Shown here: positions 8,640 through 20,200 of the stretch, piece after piece | How positions within the stretch are numbered: the first letter of the stretch is position 1 | How the letters are laid out: every line of letters begins with the position of its first letter | Assembly: GCF_003725955.1 (NCBI RefSeq) | Contig: NZ_QIBZ01000002.1 | Span: 62,001 to 126,000 of the forward strand | Direction of reading: 5' to 3' | Length of the DNA stretch: 64,000 nt | Source: Slackia isoflavoniconvertens | GTDB taxonomy: Bacteria > Actinomycetota > Coriobacteriia > Coriobacteriales > Eggerthellaceae | Translations under genes and position numbers: made by a program | The notes under the pieces: model-generated | What the model was told of the DNA's origin: nothing | The model's database searches: none | What the model saw: the letters and a program-made list of their open reading frames with translations, nothing else

Positions 8640-9305
8640 ATGGAATTGCTTCGCACCCACGAACCGCTTGAGGCGTTCGTGTTCGATATGGACGGCACAC
8701 TGCTCGATTCGCTGCCCGATTTGGTCGACGTGACCAATGAAACGCTCACGCACTTCGGCTACCCCACGCACACCACCGAGGAAATCTTGGCCATGATCGG
8801 CAACGGCTTGCGTTCGCTTATTCTGCAAGCGCTGCCGCAAGACCTGAATGACAACGCCACCGAAGCGGCGCTCGCCTGGTGGAAAGCGCGCTACGACGAA
8901 GTGGGCAACCAGAAAACGACTGTGTACGACGGCATGCTCGACACCTTGGCCGAGCTGAAGGCGCGCGGCATGAAGCTCGCCGTGCTATCGAACAAATACG
9001 ACGGCGGCGTGCAAATTCTGACCAAGCATTACTTCGCTGACCTCATGGATTTCGCGCTTGGCGATGGTCCCGTGCCGCGCAAGCCCGACCCGAAAGGCCT
9101 CACGCTCGTCGCGAAAACGCTCGACGTGCCAATCGAACGCGTGGCGTATGTCGGCGATTCTGACGTGGACATGCAGGTCGCGAACAACGCTGGCGCATTC
9201 CCCATTGGCGCGAAATGGGGCTACCAAACGCTCGACCACCTTACGAACAATAACCCCGGCGCGCTCATCGACGCGCCCGCCGAGCTACTGAAATTTGCGG
9301 AATAA
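8640..9305 (+). CDS. HAD-family phosphatase, phosphoglycolate phosphatase-like
   Basis: 221 residues, typical for the Gph/PgmB branch of the haloacid dehalogenase superfamily. The ATG was chosen because an AAAGGA site lies just before it and motif I follows soon after (FDMDGTLLDS, two catalytic Asp). Motif II is LSNKYDGG, motif III KPDPKG with its Lys, and motif IV YVGDSDVDM. A helical cap domain lies between motifs I and II. The enzyme hydrolyses a small phosphorylated metabolite in the cytoplasm; the exact substrate cannot be read from sequence. Monocistronic, ended by a clear terminator. Confidence 0.85.
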   Translation: MELLRTHEPLEAFVFDMDGTLLDSLPDLVDVTNETLTHFGYPTHTTEEILAMIGNGLRSLILQALPQDLNDNATEAALAWWKARYDEVGNQKTTVYDGMLDTLAELKARGMKLAVLSNKYDGGVQILTKHYFADLMDFALGDGPVPRKPDPKGLTLVAKTLDVPIERVAYVGDSDVDMQVANNAGAFPIGAKWGYQTLDHLTNNNPGALIDAPAELLKFAE

Positions 9306-9329
9306 GCAAGCAAATCAGACATGACGAGA

Positions 9330-9368
9330 GCGGCATGACGGGCTAAACGTTCGTCATGCCGCCTTTTT
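9330..9368 (+). terminator. intrinsic terminator after the HAD phosphatase gene
   Basis: Perfect 11-base stem GCGGCATGACG/CGTCATGCCGC with an 11-base loop and a following T5 run, 25 bases past the stop codon. Confidence 0.9.
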
Positions 9369-9386
9369 CGGAAAGGCATCGCTTTG

Positions 9387-10553
9387 ATGCAGATACCTTC
9401 TCGCGAGCATGAATCTCGCACCATATCCGCGCGTTTTGCGGCGCTGTTTGCTGCCATCGCCCTTGCGCTGTGCTGCACGTTGCCGCTCGCCGCGTGCGAG
9501 AGCGGCTCTTTCAGCGGCGCCCAAACGAGCAACCCCGCCGCCGTGCAGATTGCCGACATTCCCGAATACTCGGGCGCGCTTTGCATTGACGTCAACAACG
9601 GCGAGCCAGGCTTTACCGACGACGACTTCAAACGCGGCGCATTCATGGAATTCTCCGACCTCGATTTCGAAGGGCGCTGCGGCGCGGCATTCGCGCGTAT
9701 CGGCACCGACACGCTGAGCAATGCGCCTCGCGGCGATATTTCGCAGGTGCACCCAAGCGGCTGGGAGCAGCACCGCTACGATTTCGTTGACCAGGAAATG
9801 CTCTATAACCGCAGCCATCTGATCGCGCATCAGCTTTGCGGAGAAGACGCCAACGAGAAAAACCTCATCACGGGCACGCGCACCATGAATTCTGTTGGCA
9901 TGACTTATTACGAAAACATCGTGGCCAATTACGTGAAGCAAACGGGCAACCACGTGCTCTATCGCGTGACGCCCATTTTTGCCGCGAACGACCTCGTAGC
10001 ACGCGGCGTGCAAATGGAAGCGGAATCGATCGAAGATGGCGGGCAAGCCGTTCGCTTCAACGTGTTCGTGTACAACGTAGAACCCGGCGTGGAAATCGAT
10101 TACGTTACGGGCAAAAGTCGGGAGTCGAGCGACGTGCCACATGTGGCGACCGGCGGCGAGGCAACCACTACCGGCGCGAGCACGGCGCCGAACGCGACCG
10201 GCAAAGAAGCCAGCGACGCATCTGCCAAAAGCTCCAATGGAAATGCTCGCTCGGAGAGCACGAATAATACGACTCCGAGGAGTAATACCGAAAATAGCCA
10301 AACCAACCAGGCAAACAACGCATCCGGTTCGAGCGACGCAAAGAATCCCAGCAACGGCGCGGGTTCCGAGAAAGGCTCGGCCACCTCATATGGGTCGCAA
10401 GAATACGTGCTCAACACCAAGAGCATGAAGTTCCATTGCCCGACCTGTTCTTCGGTCAACGACATAGCCGACAACAACAAGCAAGAGGCCACAGCCACGC
10501 GCGACGAGCTTATTTCGGAAGGCTATTCGCCCTGCAAACAGTGCAATCCGTAA
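9387..10553 (+). CDS. lipoprotein DNA/RNA non-specific endonuclease with C-terminal zinc-ribbon-like domain
   Basis: 388 residues from the ATG at 9387; a TTG one codon earlier shares the same GGAAAGG site. The N-terminus is a lipoprotein signal with lipobox LAAC near residues 33-36. Residues of about 55-235 match the EndA-type nuclease family: YNRSHLIAHQLCGEDANEKNLI contains the His motif, followed by GTRTMNSVGM and an HVLYRVTPIF strand. A Ser/Thr/Asn/Gly-rich linker of about 110 residues leads to a C-terminal module with CPTC and CKQC pairs and a conserved-looking EYVLNTKSMKFH start, like the Ada-type metal-binding tail seen on other nucleases. It probably degrades extracellular DNA at the membrane surface, for nutrition or uptake. 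Monocistronic. Confidence 0.85.
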   Translation: MQIPSREHESRTISARFAALFAAIALALCCTLPLAACESGSFSGAQTSNPAAVQIADIPEYSGALCIDVNNGEPGFTDDDFKRGAFMEFSDLDFEGRCGAAFARIGTDTLSNAPRGDISQVHPSGWEQHRYDFVDQEMLYNRSHLIAHQLCGEDANEKNLITGTRTMNSVGMTYYENIVANYVKQTGNHVLYRVTPIFAANDLVARGVQMEAESIEDGGQAVRFNVFVYNVEPGVEIDYVTGKSRESSDVPHVATGGEATTTGASTAPNATGKEASDASAKSSNGNARSESTNNTTPRSNTENSQTNQANNASGSSDAKNPSNGAGSEKGSATSYGSQEYVLNTKSMKFHCPTCSSVNDIADNNKQEATATRDELISEGYSPCKQCNP

Positions 10554-10646
10554 AAATGCCAGCGCGAAAAACAACCGCGTGGGAACGAGAAGAGTCACGC
10601 GCATAGAGCGCCGTTTCCCACTCAAACTCAACCGCCGCGCTCAAGC

Positions 10647-10677
10647 AAAAAGGCCCGCTCATCGAGCGGGCCTTTTC
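10647..10677. terminator. bidirectional intrinsic terminator
   Basis: Twelve-base stem AAAAGGCCCGCT/AGCGGGCCTTTT with A and T runs on opposite sides. It serves the nuclease gene from the left and the giant surface protein operon from the right. Confidence 0.9.
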
Positions 10678-10751
10678 TGATATTTCAGGGAGGGCATCAA
10701 ACCCAAGCGCCAAGAATCACCTCGCACGTTGACCAAGCAACCTGCTGCATT

Positions 10752-11267
10752 TTAGGCAGCCACAAGCGCCTCTTTCAAGGCTTGCTCGTTGTCGAAGCCG
10801 ATTTCCTCGTTACCGTTTTCGCGGTCGATGCGAATAACCGTGCCTTTCCAAGTGCCTTCTTCCTGCTTCTCTTCATCGGCAGGCTTGAATTCGTCGGTTT
10901 GCACCACAAAGCGATAATCGAACTTAGCCTGCTCGGGCATAGCCTTTTTGTCAAACCCATACTTCAGGTTCCGCAGAATACTCTGCATGCCCTCAACTGC
11001 TGTAGCGCCCTTGAGTCCCACAACGCCGCTTTCGCTGTTGTACAGCGCCGTCGGCGACACGTAAATCGTGCGAATCTGGCGTTGGCGTTGGCGCTCAAGA
11101 CGGGCGATGACCACCGCGATAACCGCAATACCAACCCACCACACAATGGCAAGAACCAAATCGAGTGGGTTATCGATATGGTTGAAGCCCAGGTAATACC
11201 ACAGCGCAAGCAGCAGGGCGGCAGCAATGGCGGAAATGCCCAGCACGATGAAATTGCTCTTCTTCAT
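10752..11267 (-). CDS. small membrane protein coupled to the giant surface protein gene
   Basis: 171 residues, no family recognised. Two transmembrane helices lie at about residues 7-27 and 36-56, then a basic stretch (ARLERQRQRQ), and a charged soluble domain of about 110 residues rich in Glu and Lys. The ATG lies 3 bases after the stop codon of the 15-kb upstream gene, and its GGAGG site overlaps the end of that gene, so translation is probably coupled and the protein made in step with the surface protein. A role in export, anchoring or folding of that protein is inference from position only. Confidence 0.75.
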   Translation of the reverse strand: MKKSNFIVLGISAIAAALLLALWYYLGFNHIDNPLDLVLAIVWWVGIAVIAVVIARLERQRQRQIRTIYVSPTALYNSESGVVGLKGATAVEGMQSILRNLKYGFDKKAMPEQAKFDYRFVVQTDEFKPADEEKQEEGTWKGTVIRIDRENGNEEIGFDNEQALKEALVAA

Positions 11268-11270
11268 GGC

Positions 11271-14200
11271 TTAGGCCTCCATTCCCGCGGGATGATTGGT
11301 GGCAACAGGGGACCCGCTTGGGTCTTTCCCGTCGTCGCCACCACCAAGAATGTTGTTCATATCGTTCTTCAGCTTACGCGTGTGGTTTCCGCGACGCAGC
11401 CACACCGCAACACCGTAGAGAGCAGTCAAAATCATGACCAGGATCATGTACCAATGCACGCAGCAATGCGCGGCCTGTTCCTTACCCAACGGGTTCTCGG
11501 AATCGTAAATCTGCTCTTCGGTGGCCTTATCGCCCGTCACCGTTTCGTAAGCCCCCTCGAGCGCGTCAGCAACGACATCTGCAGGACCGGCGGGTTCAGT
11601 CGCCGTGGGGGGCACGACAACCGGGCCACTGGGCTGCTGCGGACCAGGAGCAACCGGAGCAACGGCAGCTTCGACAGTGAGCACGCCGAGCTGCTCGGTA
11701 ATCTCGTAGTTCGCCGGGTCAACCTCGCCCCACGTCAGGGTATAGGTGTTCGCGCTCGAGCCAACTTCAGTCTGGCTTCCCGTCGTGCGACCCGTTACGA
11801 CATCGCCCGCAACCAAGCCGTCAACCTTCAACGTGGCGTTGGTAAGCGCGCTGCCGTCATAGGTCTTCGTGGCCGAGCCGGTTTCGACGCTCAAAGGCGC
11901 CGGGGTGACCTGGATTTCGCCGTCGATCTTGCGAATCTTCAGCTCATTGGTCACGTCTTTGCCCTGGGCGTTGCGAATCACGAGCGTGTCGGCAGTAGCA
12001 ACAACCGTGCCGTCGGCGACATTGGTCGCGCTCGCGTTCGATTCAGCCTTCTCAAGCGTGTAGCCCTCGGGAAGCTCGCTCACCGAAACGGTGGCGCCAT
12101 GCGCCTGGCCGTCGTAGGCGAAGGTTCCGCCCGTGGTGGTGACCACGATTTCGTCGGCGTTCTCGGTAACGGTGAGCGTACCGAGCTGCTCGCTGGCGAG
12201 CGTATAGTTCTTGGCCATCTGCTCGCTCGCAAACGTAAGCTCGTAGGTGTTGGTCGAAGAGCCAACACCGGGCTGCTCGCCCGTTACGACAAACGCCGCG
12301 TCGGAATCGCTCACAAGGCCATCGACCGCGCTGCCCTCAAGGTCGGCGCCCACGATGCCCGTGCCGTTGTAGACCTTGGTCGCGGCGGCGGTCACAACTG
12401 TGTAGGGCTTCGGCGTAATCTGGTAAGACTGAGCGACGCTGCCCGCATAGTTGCCCATGCCCGTAATAGTTACGGTAATGGAGCCGGTCACGTTGGTGAA
12501 GTCGGCCTTGGCCTCGCCGTTGGCGCCCGCGTAGGAAACGGCGTAGTCCACGCCCTCAACGAGCGTCTTTTCGCCGTCGGTCACAACGGGCACGAACTTC
12601 TGCTCGGCGCCGGTGTACACCTTATCGGAAGGCGCGCTCACCTTCATGCCGTTGGCATCGCCGGGCACGATGGACTTCGGCGTCACGGTAAGAGAGCCGA
12701 ATGCCGCCTCAATCGCATAATTGTCAAGGTTCGTGCCGGGCTTCGCTTCCCAGGTGAAGGTATTGCCCTGAAGCGTGGTGCCTTCATCGGTGCGCGAACC
12801 GGTGAACGTAAGGTTCACGCCCTGGCCGTCAACGAATCCGTCGTTGGTCGCCAACGCCACGTCGCCATTCACGAGCGGAGTGCCGTCATAAGGCTTCGTA
12901 AGGTCACTCGATACGAGTTTCACGGCCTTCTTCAGAATTTGATACGTCACATCAACGGAGCCCTCATAGTTGCCCTTACCCTTCACGGTCACGGTCACCG
13001 TGCCCGCGTTGGTGGTATCGGCGCTATACGAAAGCTCGTAGTCGGTGCCTTCGGAAAGCGTGGTCTCGCCATCTTTCACCACAGGCTTCTGCTGCTGAGA
13101 GGCACCATTGTAGACAACATCGCTCGGCGTCTGCGCTTCGAACGCGCGCTTCAGGCTCGGGCCGTCAGGCTCGCTCGGGTTAGGCTGCGGCGTGTTGCCG
13201 ATAGTCTCGGTGTCGCTGCCCGTAACCGGGTTGCCCTTCGGGTCGCTGCCCGTGGCGGTCGCGACGTTCGCAAGCGTACCGGCAGCGACGTCTTCCATCG
13301 TCACCGTATAGCTCGTGGTGAACGTCTTTGTCTCGCCCACGGCCAAATCGCACGTCTCATCAAGGCCGGTCTTCGCATCGACAACCTTCACGTTGGACAA
13401 AGCTACGTTGCCCGTGTTGGAAACCGCAATGGCGTAGTTCACAGTATCGCCCGTGCCATACACGCCCGCTTCGGCCTTCTTCTCAACGATCAGCGCACCG
13501 TTCATGGCCTCGGTCGTGGTGGTGGCAGAGCCTTCGTCCGTCACCGTGCCGCCCTTGGGATCGGTACCCTCGCCTTTGGCGACATTCACGATGGAGCCAT
13601 TCACGATGTCAGATTCCTGCACGGTGTAGGAAGTGTCGAAGGTCCTCGATTCGCCCTTGGCCAAATCGAACGCATCGCTCGTGAAGCCGGTGAGCTCGTC
13701 GGTAACCACGACGCCCGTCAGGTCAACGTTGCCGTTGTTGGTAGCGGTGATGGTGTAGCTCACCGTGCTTCCGGCAGCAACATCAGCGGAGCCGTTATTC
13801 GATTTCTGGATGCTCAACGAAGGTTTGGCGGTCTCGGTCGGGTCATCCTTGGTGCCGGGCGCACCGGGATCAACCGGCTTGTTCGGGTCGGGCGACACGC
13901 CAGAAGCCGTGGCCTCGTTATGCACGCTGCCCGCAACCACGTCGGCCTGGGTGACCTCGTACACGTAGTTCACGCTGAATTGCTCGCCGGGAGCAAGCTC
14001 GGCACGCGTGTCACTCTGGCCCGGGGCAAGCGTGGCACCAGCCAGGTTATCGGCCGCCTTCACGTTGGTGAGCGTGAGGTTGCCCGTGTTCTCGACCGTC
14101 ACCGTATAGGTAACTGCATCGCCTTCCTTGAGCAGCGTGCCTGCAGCGACGTCGCTCGTCTTAGTAATGCGCAGCGCCGGGTTTGAAGGCTCGATGGGCC

Positions 14201-17200
14201 TGTCGGTGTTCGCGCCGATGGTCTCGTCATCGGAGCCCTGCGGCGTAACGTCGGCGCCAGTCTTCGGGTCGTGAATCGGGTCGGCAGTCGCAGTTGCCAC
14301 ATTGGTATAGGAACCAGCGATGATGTCGGCTTCATCAACCACATGCGTGGTGGTGAAGGTGCGCGTCTCGCCCACGGCCAGCATATCGATGGTCTCGTTC
14401 AGGCCAGTCTGCCCGTCTGCGACCTTCACGTTCTCGTAGGGAACGTTGCCGTTGTTGGTCACCTTGATAGTGTAGACAACTCCCTCGCCGAGCTTGTAAG
14501 AGCCACTCGCGGAAGCTGCAGCGGTCTTTTCAACGTTCAGCGTGGCGTTCACCGCATCGACCGGCTGATCGTTTTCGCCAGGCGTAGGCTCAGGGTCGAC
14601 CTTCGGGTCGGGCGTGGTGCCGCCAGCAGTGGTGGCAACGTTGAACACGCTGCCCGCCAGAATGTCATCGCTCGTCACCACATGCTTCGCGGAAATGGCA
14701 TCGGTCGTAGCGCCGGGGGCAAGCTCGTCAATAGTAACGGGCTCGAAGCCATCGGCGTTGTTATCGATAACCTTGAAGCCCTTGGCGGTGAGGGTGCCGT
14801 TGTTGGTCACGGTAATCTTGTATTCGATGGTATCGCCCAACTTGAAGGCGCCGGATTCGCCCGTGCCCTCATTGGTGACGACCTTTTCAACCGCCAGGTT
14901 CGCGCTGCCGGGGACGAGAGGCTTATCGGTGTTCGCGCCAATGGTTTCAGTCGCTTCGCCCTGAGGCGTATGCGACGCGCCATTGCCGTCGAAAATCGGG
15001 TCGGCCTTTGCCGTAGCGGTGTTCACATACACACCGGCAACGATGTCTTGTTCGGTAATGACATGCTTCGCTTCGTACGTCTTCGTCTCGCCCACGGCCA
15101 GCGTGCCAATAACCTCGTTCAGGCCAGTTTGAGCATCGGAGACCTTCACGTTGCTGTACGCGACGTTGCCGCTGTTGGTCACGCTAATCGTATAGACAAC
15201 CTCTTCGCCCAGCTGGTAGGCCTCGCCATTGGCGGGTGCGGCCGCTTGCTTGGCCACCGTAAGCGTCGTGTTCACGGGATCGACGATCTTCGTATCTTCG
15301 CCAGGCGTCACGGGAACTTCGGGAGCGGTCGGGTCGGGCGAGGTGCCCTTCGCCGTGGCGACATTATTCACCTTGCCCGCAAGCACATCGGCCTCGGTCA
15401 CCGTATGGGAGGCGGTGAACGTTTCGGACGCGCCGGGCGCCAGGCTCTCGATGGTCTTCTCACCGAAGTTGTCGGCGTTGGCGTCGGAAACCTTCACGCC
15501 GGTCGCCGTGAGGTTGCCCGTGTTGGTAACCGTGATGGCGTATTCAATTGTCTCGCCGAGCTTGAAGGCACCAGCCTCGCCCGAGCCATTCTGCTCGGCA
15601 TGCTTGACGATCGTGATGTGCGCGTTCGGCGTATCGGTGGGTTCGTCTTTCGTGCCCGGGGTCACGGGAACTTCGGGAGCATTCGGGTCGGGCGAAGTGC
15701 CCTTCGCCGTGGCAACGTTGGTCACCGTGCCCGCGAGCACATCGGCCTCGGTCACCGTATGGGTTGCCTCGAAGTCTTCAGACGCGCCGGGCGCCAGGCT
15801 CTCGATAACCTTCTCGCCGAAGTTGTCCGCGTTGGCGTCGGAAACCTTTACGTTGCTAGCAGTGAGGTTACCGTCGTTCACAACATGGATGCTGTAAACG
15901 ATCTTTTCACCGAGCTGGTAGGCCTTGCCGTTTTCAGGCGTGCTCGTGGTGGTTTTAACCACAGTGATGTGGCCCGCCGCAGGACCCGTGGGGTCGGTGG
16001 TAGTGCCAGGCGTAACGTCGAGCGTACCGCCGCCGTTGGGGGTGCCCGTTGCGGTAGCGTTGTTGCGCACGTTACCAGCAAGCACGTCTGCCTCGGTCAC
16101 CGTGTACACATAGTTCACCGTGGCAGATGCGCCCGGAGCCAGTGTCCCAACGTTGGCATTCTGGCCCTCAGCAAGCTGAACGCCAGCAAGCTCGTCGCTT
16201 ACCGCAACGTCGTTCGCGGTAAGGTTGCCGTCGTTGGTCACCGTAACGGCGTATTCGATTGTCTCGCCCAGCTGGTACGCGCTGCCGTTGGCGGGCGTGC
16301 TCGTGGTCGCTTTTACGACGCTCAGGTGCGCGTTGAGCTTAGCAACGTCAACCTCGTCGGTATTCTTGTAGCTCTTGCCGTTGCCGAACGTGACAGTCGC
16401 GGTATTCACGAACGTGCCAGCCAGCAGGTCGGCCTCAGTGATGGTATAAGTCGCATGCGCCTCGATTGACGCGCCAGGGGCGACGTTCTTAAACACGCTC
16501 TGGTCGAGCGTGACGCCCTCGATTTCCGAGATGGTCATGGTCTGCGGCGTATCGTAGACGTTCTTCGCCGTAATAGCGAAGTTCACCGTGGCGCCAAGGT
16601 CATAGGTACCGCTCTCGTGGCCCTTATTGATGACCTTGCTGTTGTCAATATTGTCGGTCACCTTGAGCTTGCCGATGATTGGCGCAACGGTGTAGTTGCT
16701 TTCCTTAGCAGTACCATCCCACGCGATGCTGTAAGTGTTATCGCTTTCGCCCACATAAGTCTGCGAGCCCGTGGTGGCGAAGGTCACGGTTTCATTGTTC
16801 ACGAAGCCTTCAATGGTGCCATCGGCGGTAAGCGCGTTGCCGTTGTACTCGGCCTTTGCGCCGTAGGTGGTCACCGTGAGTGTCGCAGGCGTCACTTTGA
16901 TGGTGCCGGGGATCTTCTTGATATTGAGCTTATTGGTCACATCTTCGCCCTGGGCGTTTTTAATGACCAGGGTATCGGCGTCGGCAATCACGTCGTCGGT
17001 CGTGACATCGGTAGCCATCGCGCTCGACTCGGCCCTCTCAAGCGTGTAGCCCTCGGGAAGCTCGCTCACCGAGACGGTGGCGCCATGCGCCTGGCCGTCG
17101 TAGGTGAACTCGCCACCCGTGGTGGTGACCACGATTTCGTCGGCGTTCTCGGTAACGGTGAGCGTGCCGAGCTGCTCGCTGGCGAGCGTATAGTTCTTGG

Positions 17201-20200
17201 CCATCTGCTCGCTTGAGAACGTGAGCTCGTAGGTGTTGTTCTTTGCGTCGCCGCCGACCTCGGTCTGAGAGCCGGTCACGGCGAAGGTAGCATCGCTGCT
17301 GTCCACCAGACCGTCGACCGCGTTGCCCTCAAGCTCGGCGCCCTTGAGCGGCTTGCCGTCATAAACCTTGGAGCCGGTTGCGGTGGTAACGCTGTAGCCC
17401 TTGGGCAGGACCTGGTAGTTCTTCTCAATAGCGCCCGTGTAGTTGCCCTTGCCCATGATGGTCACGGTAATAACCCCGGTGACATTGGTGCGATCCTCGG
17501 TACTGTAGCTCACTGTGTAATCGTCAGCGGAGAGCTCCTTATCGCCGTCTTTCACGACGGGCGTCCAGGTTTGGTCGGCGCCGTTGTAGGTGACGTCGCT
17601 CGGGCTGCTAACGCTCATGCCATTATCGTCGGTAGGCATGATGCTCTTAGCCGTAACAGTGAGCTTGCCGTCGGTCAGAGACTGGATGTAGTAGTTGTCT
17701 TTGTTAGTAGCAGCACCCCACTCGATGCTCTCCTTTGCAGTATTGACGGAGGAGCCAACCTCGGTCTGGGAGCCTTCGGTTTGAGCAGTAGCGGTCTCAC
17801 CGTCCACAAGGCCCTCGATAACGCCGCCTGCGGTGAGCGGCTTGCCGTCATAAGGCTTGGAAGCGCTGTCGGCAATGACCTTGAGCGGAGCAGGCGTAAT
17901 CTTGTAGGTCTTGGTGGCGACGCCGGTGTAGTTGCCGGTGCCGGTAATAGTCACCTTGATGGTCTTCGCATCAGTGAAATTATCCGTGTCGTAGGAAACC
18001 GTGTAATCGGCACCCTCGACCAGTACGTTGCCCTTGGCGTCTTTGACCTCGGGGGTCCACTTATGCTCCTCGCCGTTATAAACGGAATCGGAAGGATTGC
18101 TCATAGTGACACCCGTGTAGCTCTCGGGATTCTTGGGGTCAGACACGATGGACTGTTCCGTTACCTCAAGGGTGCCGAGGTGTTCACCAATGATGTTGTA
18201 ATTGCTCGCAGCACCAGCTTTGAGCTTGTACGATATGGTGTTTTCGCTCTTCCCAACCACAGTTTGGGAGCCAGTCGCATGAACCTGGCCGTCGTCGGCG
18301 AGGTCGGTCCAGATGAAACCGGTGTCAGCACGGTTCGGGCCCATGTCGACCCAATCCTTGGTGAGGGCAGTACCGTCGTAGACCTTGGTCGCACTTGCGG
18401 AAGTCAGCTCGACGTCGCGCTTATTAATAGTGAGGGTTTGTTCGGCGTACTTGTAACCGCTGTAGTTATCAGCAGAGGCGCGAACCTCGATCGTCACCGT
18501 ACCGGCATTAATTGCCGTAATCTCAGACACGTTGCTGCGCCATTCGGCGTCGGGCGAGCCCTTAACGCGGTACTCAAGGCTCACATTAACGCCAGCAACA
18601 GACGCACTTGCGCTTGCCAAACCTGCGGAATGAGACTCGGCATTGTAAGTGTATTCGACGTTGTTGGGCGTGATGACCAGACCATCCTCTGCGGAAAGCG
18701 CAGTGATGGAGAGCTTGCCCTCTTTCTTGGTGATGTCGTAGTTGCCCGCCTTGAAGTTGACGCCCTCGTCGTAAACGATGGTATTGACAACCTCGCCCTC
18801 GGCAACCGTGGTCACGGAGCCGGTAGCGCGAACGTTGGTGACTTCGCCCTCGACAAAGCCGTCGCCCGTCACAGTGACATTAGGCCTGGTAAGAGCAGTG
18901 CCATCGTAGGGCTTAGAGTCTGTCGCGCTTTCGAGAACCACAGAGCGCTTGAGAATCTGGTATTCCACGTCGGCGCTGCCGGAGTAGTTGCCCTTACCGG
19001 TCACGGTAACGGTAACGGTGCCGACGTTTGTAGTGTCCTTGCTGTAAGAAAGCGTGTAGTCAACGTTCTTCGCCAGAGTCTTATCCCCGTCCTTAACGAC
19101 GGGCTCCTCCTGCTGAGGCTGGCCGTTGTACGTGACGTTTGCAGGAGCCTCCACCGTCATGTTCTCGCCAGTCTTGATGTCCTTGGGCGTGATGTTCAGC
19201 CGACCATCGACAACCACGAACGTAACCTTGGAGAAGTTCTGGTTGTTGTTGGTGAAGTCGCTAGGCTTGAGCTCCATGTCGTAGGTGCCGACGTTTGTAC
19301 CCTTGACAGTGTCGTTGCCGCTGAAGATGAAGTCGGATTTCTTGTACAACTCATTAGATGCCGAGAATTTATAGCCAGAGACAGACTTCTCGGTGCCATC
19401 GTACTCAACGTTGCCGCCGTTCTCGGCAATAGTGACGACGACCTCGTTCTCGTCAGCGGTCACAATGAGCTTGCCGTACTTGGGCGTGACCCAGTAGTCG
19501 GCCGCGCTGGTGCCCTCGTTGAAGGTATAGTCGAAGGTGTTATCGCTTTCGCCCTTCTCGGTCTGGGAACCGGTAACGTTGAAGGAAACGCCTTCGCCGT
19601 CGATAAAGCCAACACCTTTACCCTTGGCGGTTGCGGTGACGGTGCCGTTGGTAAGCGGAGTTCCGTCATACGGCTTGTTGCCGCCCTCGGAAGTCAGCGT
19701 CACAAGACGCTTGGTGATCGCGATGCCCTCGAAGCTGGTGGCGTACTGGCCTTCTGCATAGTTGGAGCCAGTGGCGCGCAGCTGCACGACCTGGTAACCA
19801 AAGTGGGTAATCGTGATCTGGGACGGGTCGCTCGTCCATGTTTTGCCATCAATGCTGTATTCGACATTCAGTGCATTGCCATGCTTATCGGTCGCGGTCG
19901 CGGCGTAGGCGGCAAGAGGCGTGCCCTCATAGACCTTCTGATTGTCGTGCGTGTTCCACGAAACACCATTCTGGTCGATTTCGCCGCCATCAATTTTGAG
20001 CCAGCCGTCCTCAACCACGAACTCGACGTTGGAGAAGTTCTCATTGGTGTTGGAGAACTGCTCCTTGGCAAGGTTCATATTGTAGCTGCCAACAGCGATA
20101 CCCTTTGCGGTAGCATCGCCCGTAAACTTGACGTTGGTCTGTGCATAGAGGCTGTTATTGGTGGAGAAGTCATAGCCGGTCACGAACTGCGTGGAGCCGT

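Noticed and set aside
10782-14186. Plus-strand open frame of 1134 codons opposite the giant surface protein gene, with others at 14271-16469, 17571-20744, 21057-22583 and 22602-24104.
   Set aside because: They are mirror frames produced by the codon bias and repeats of the minus-strand gene: no ribosome sites, no family motifs, His/Arg/Val-rich products, and the minus strand gives a coherent surface protein.
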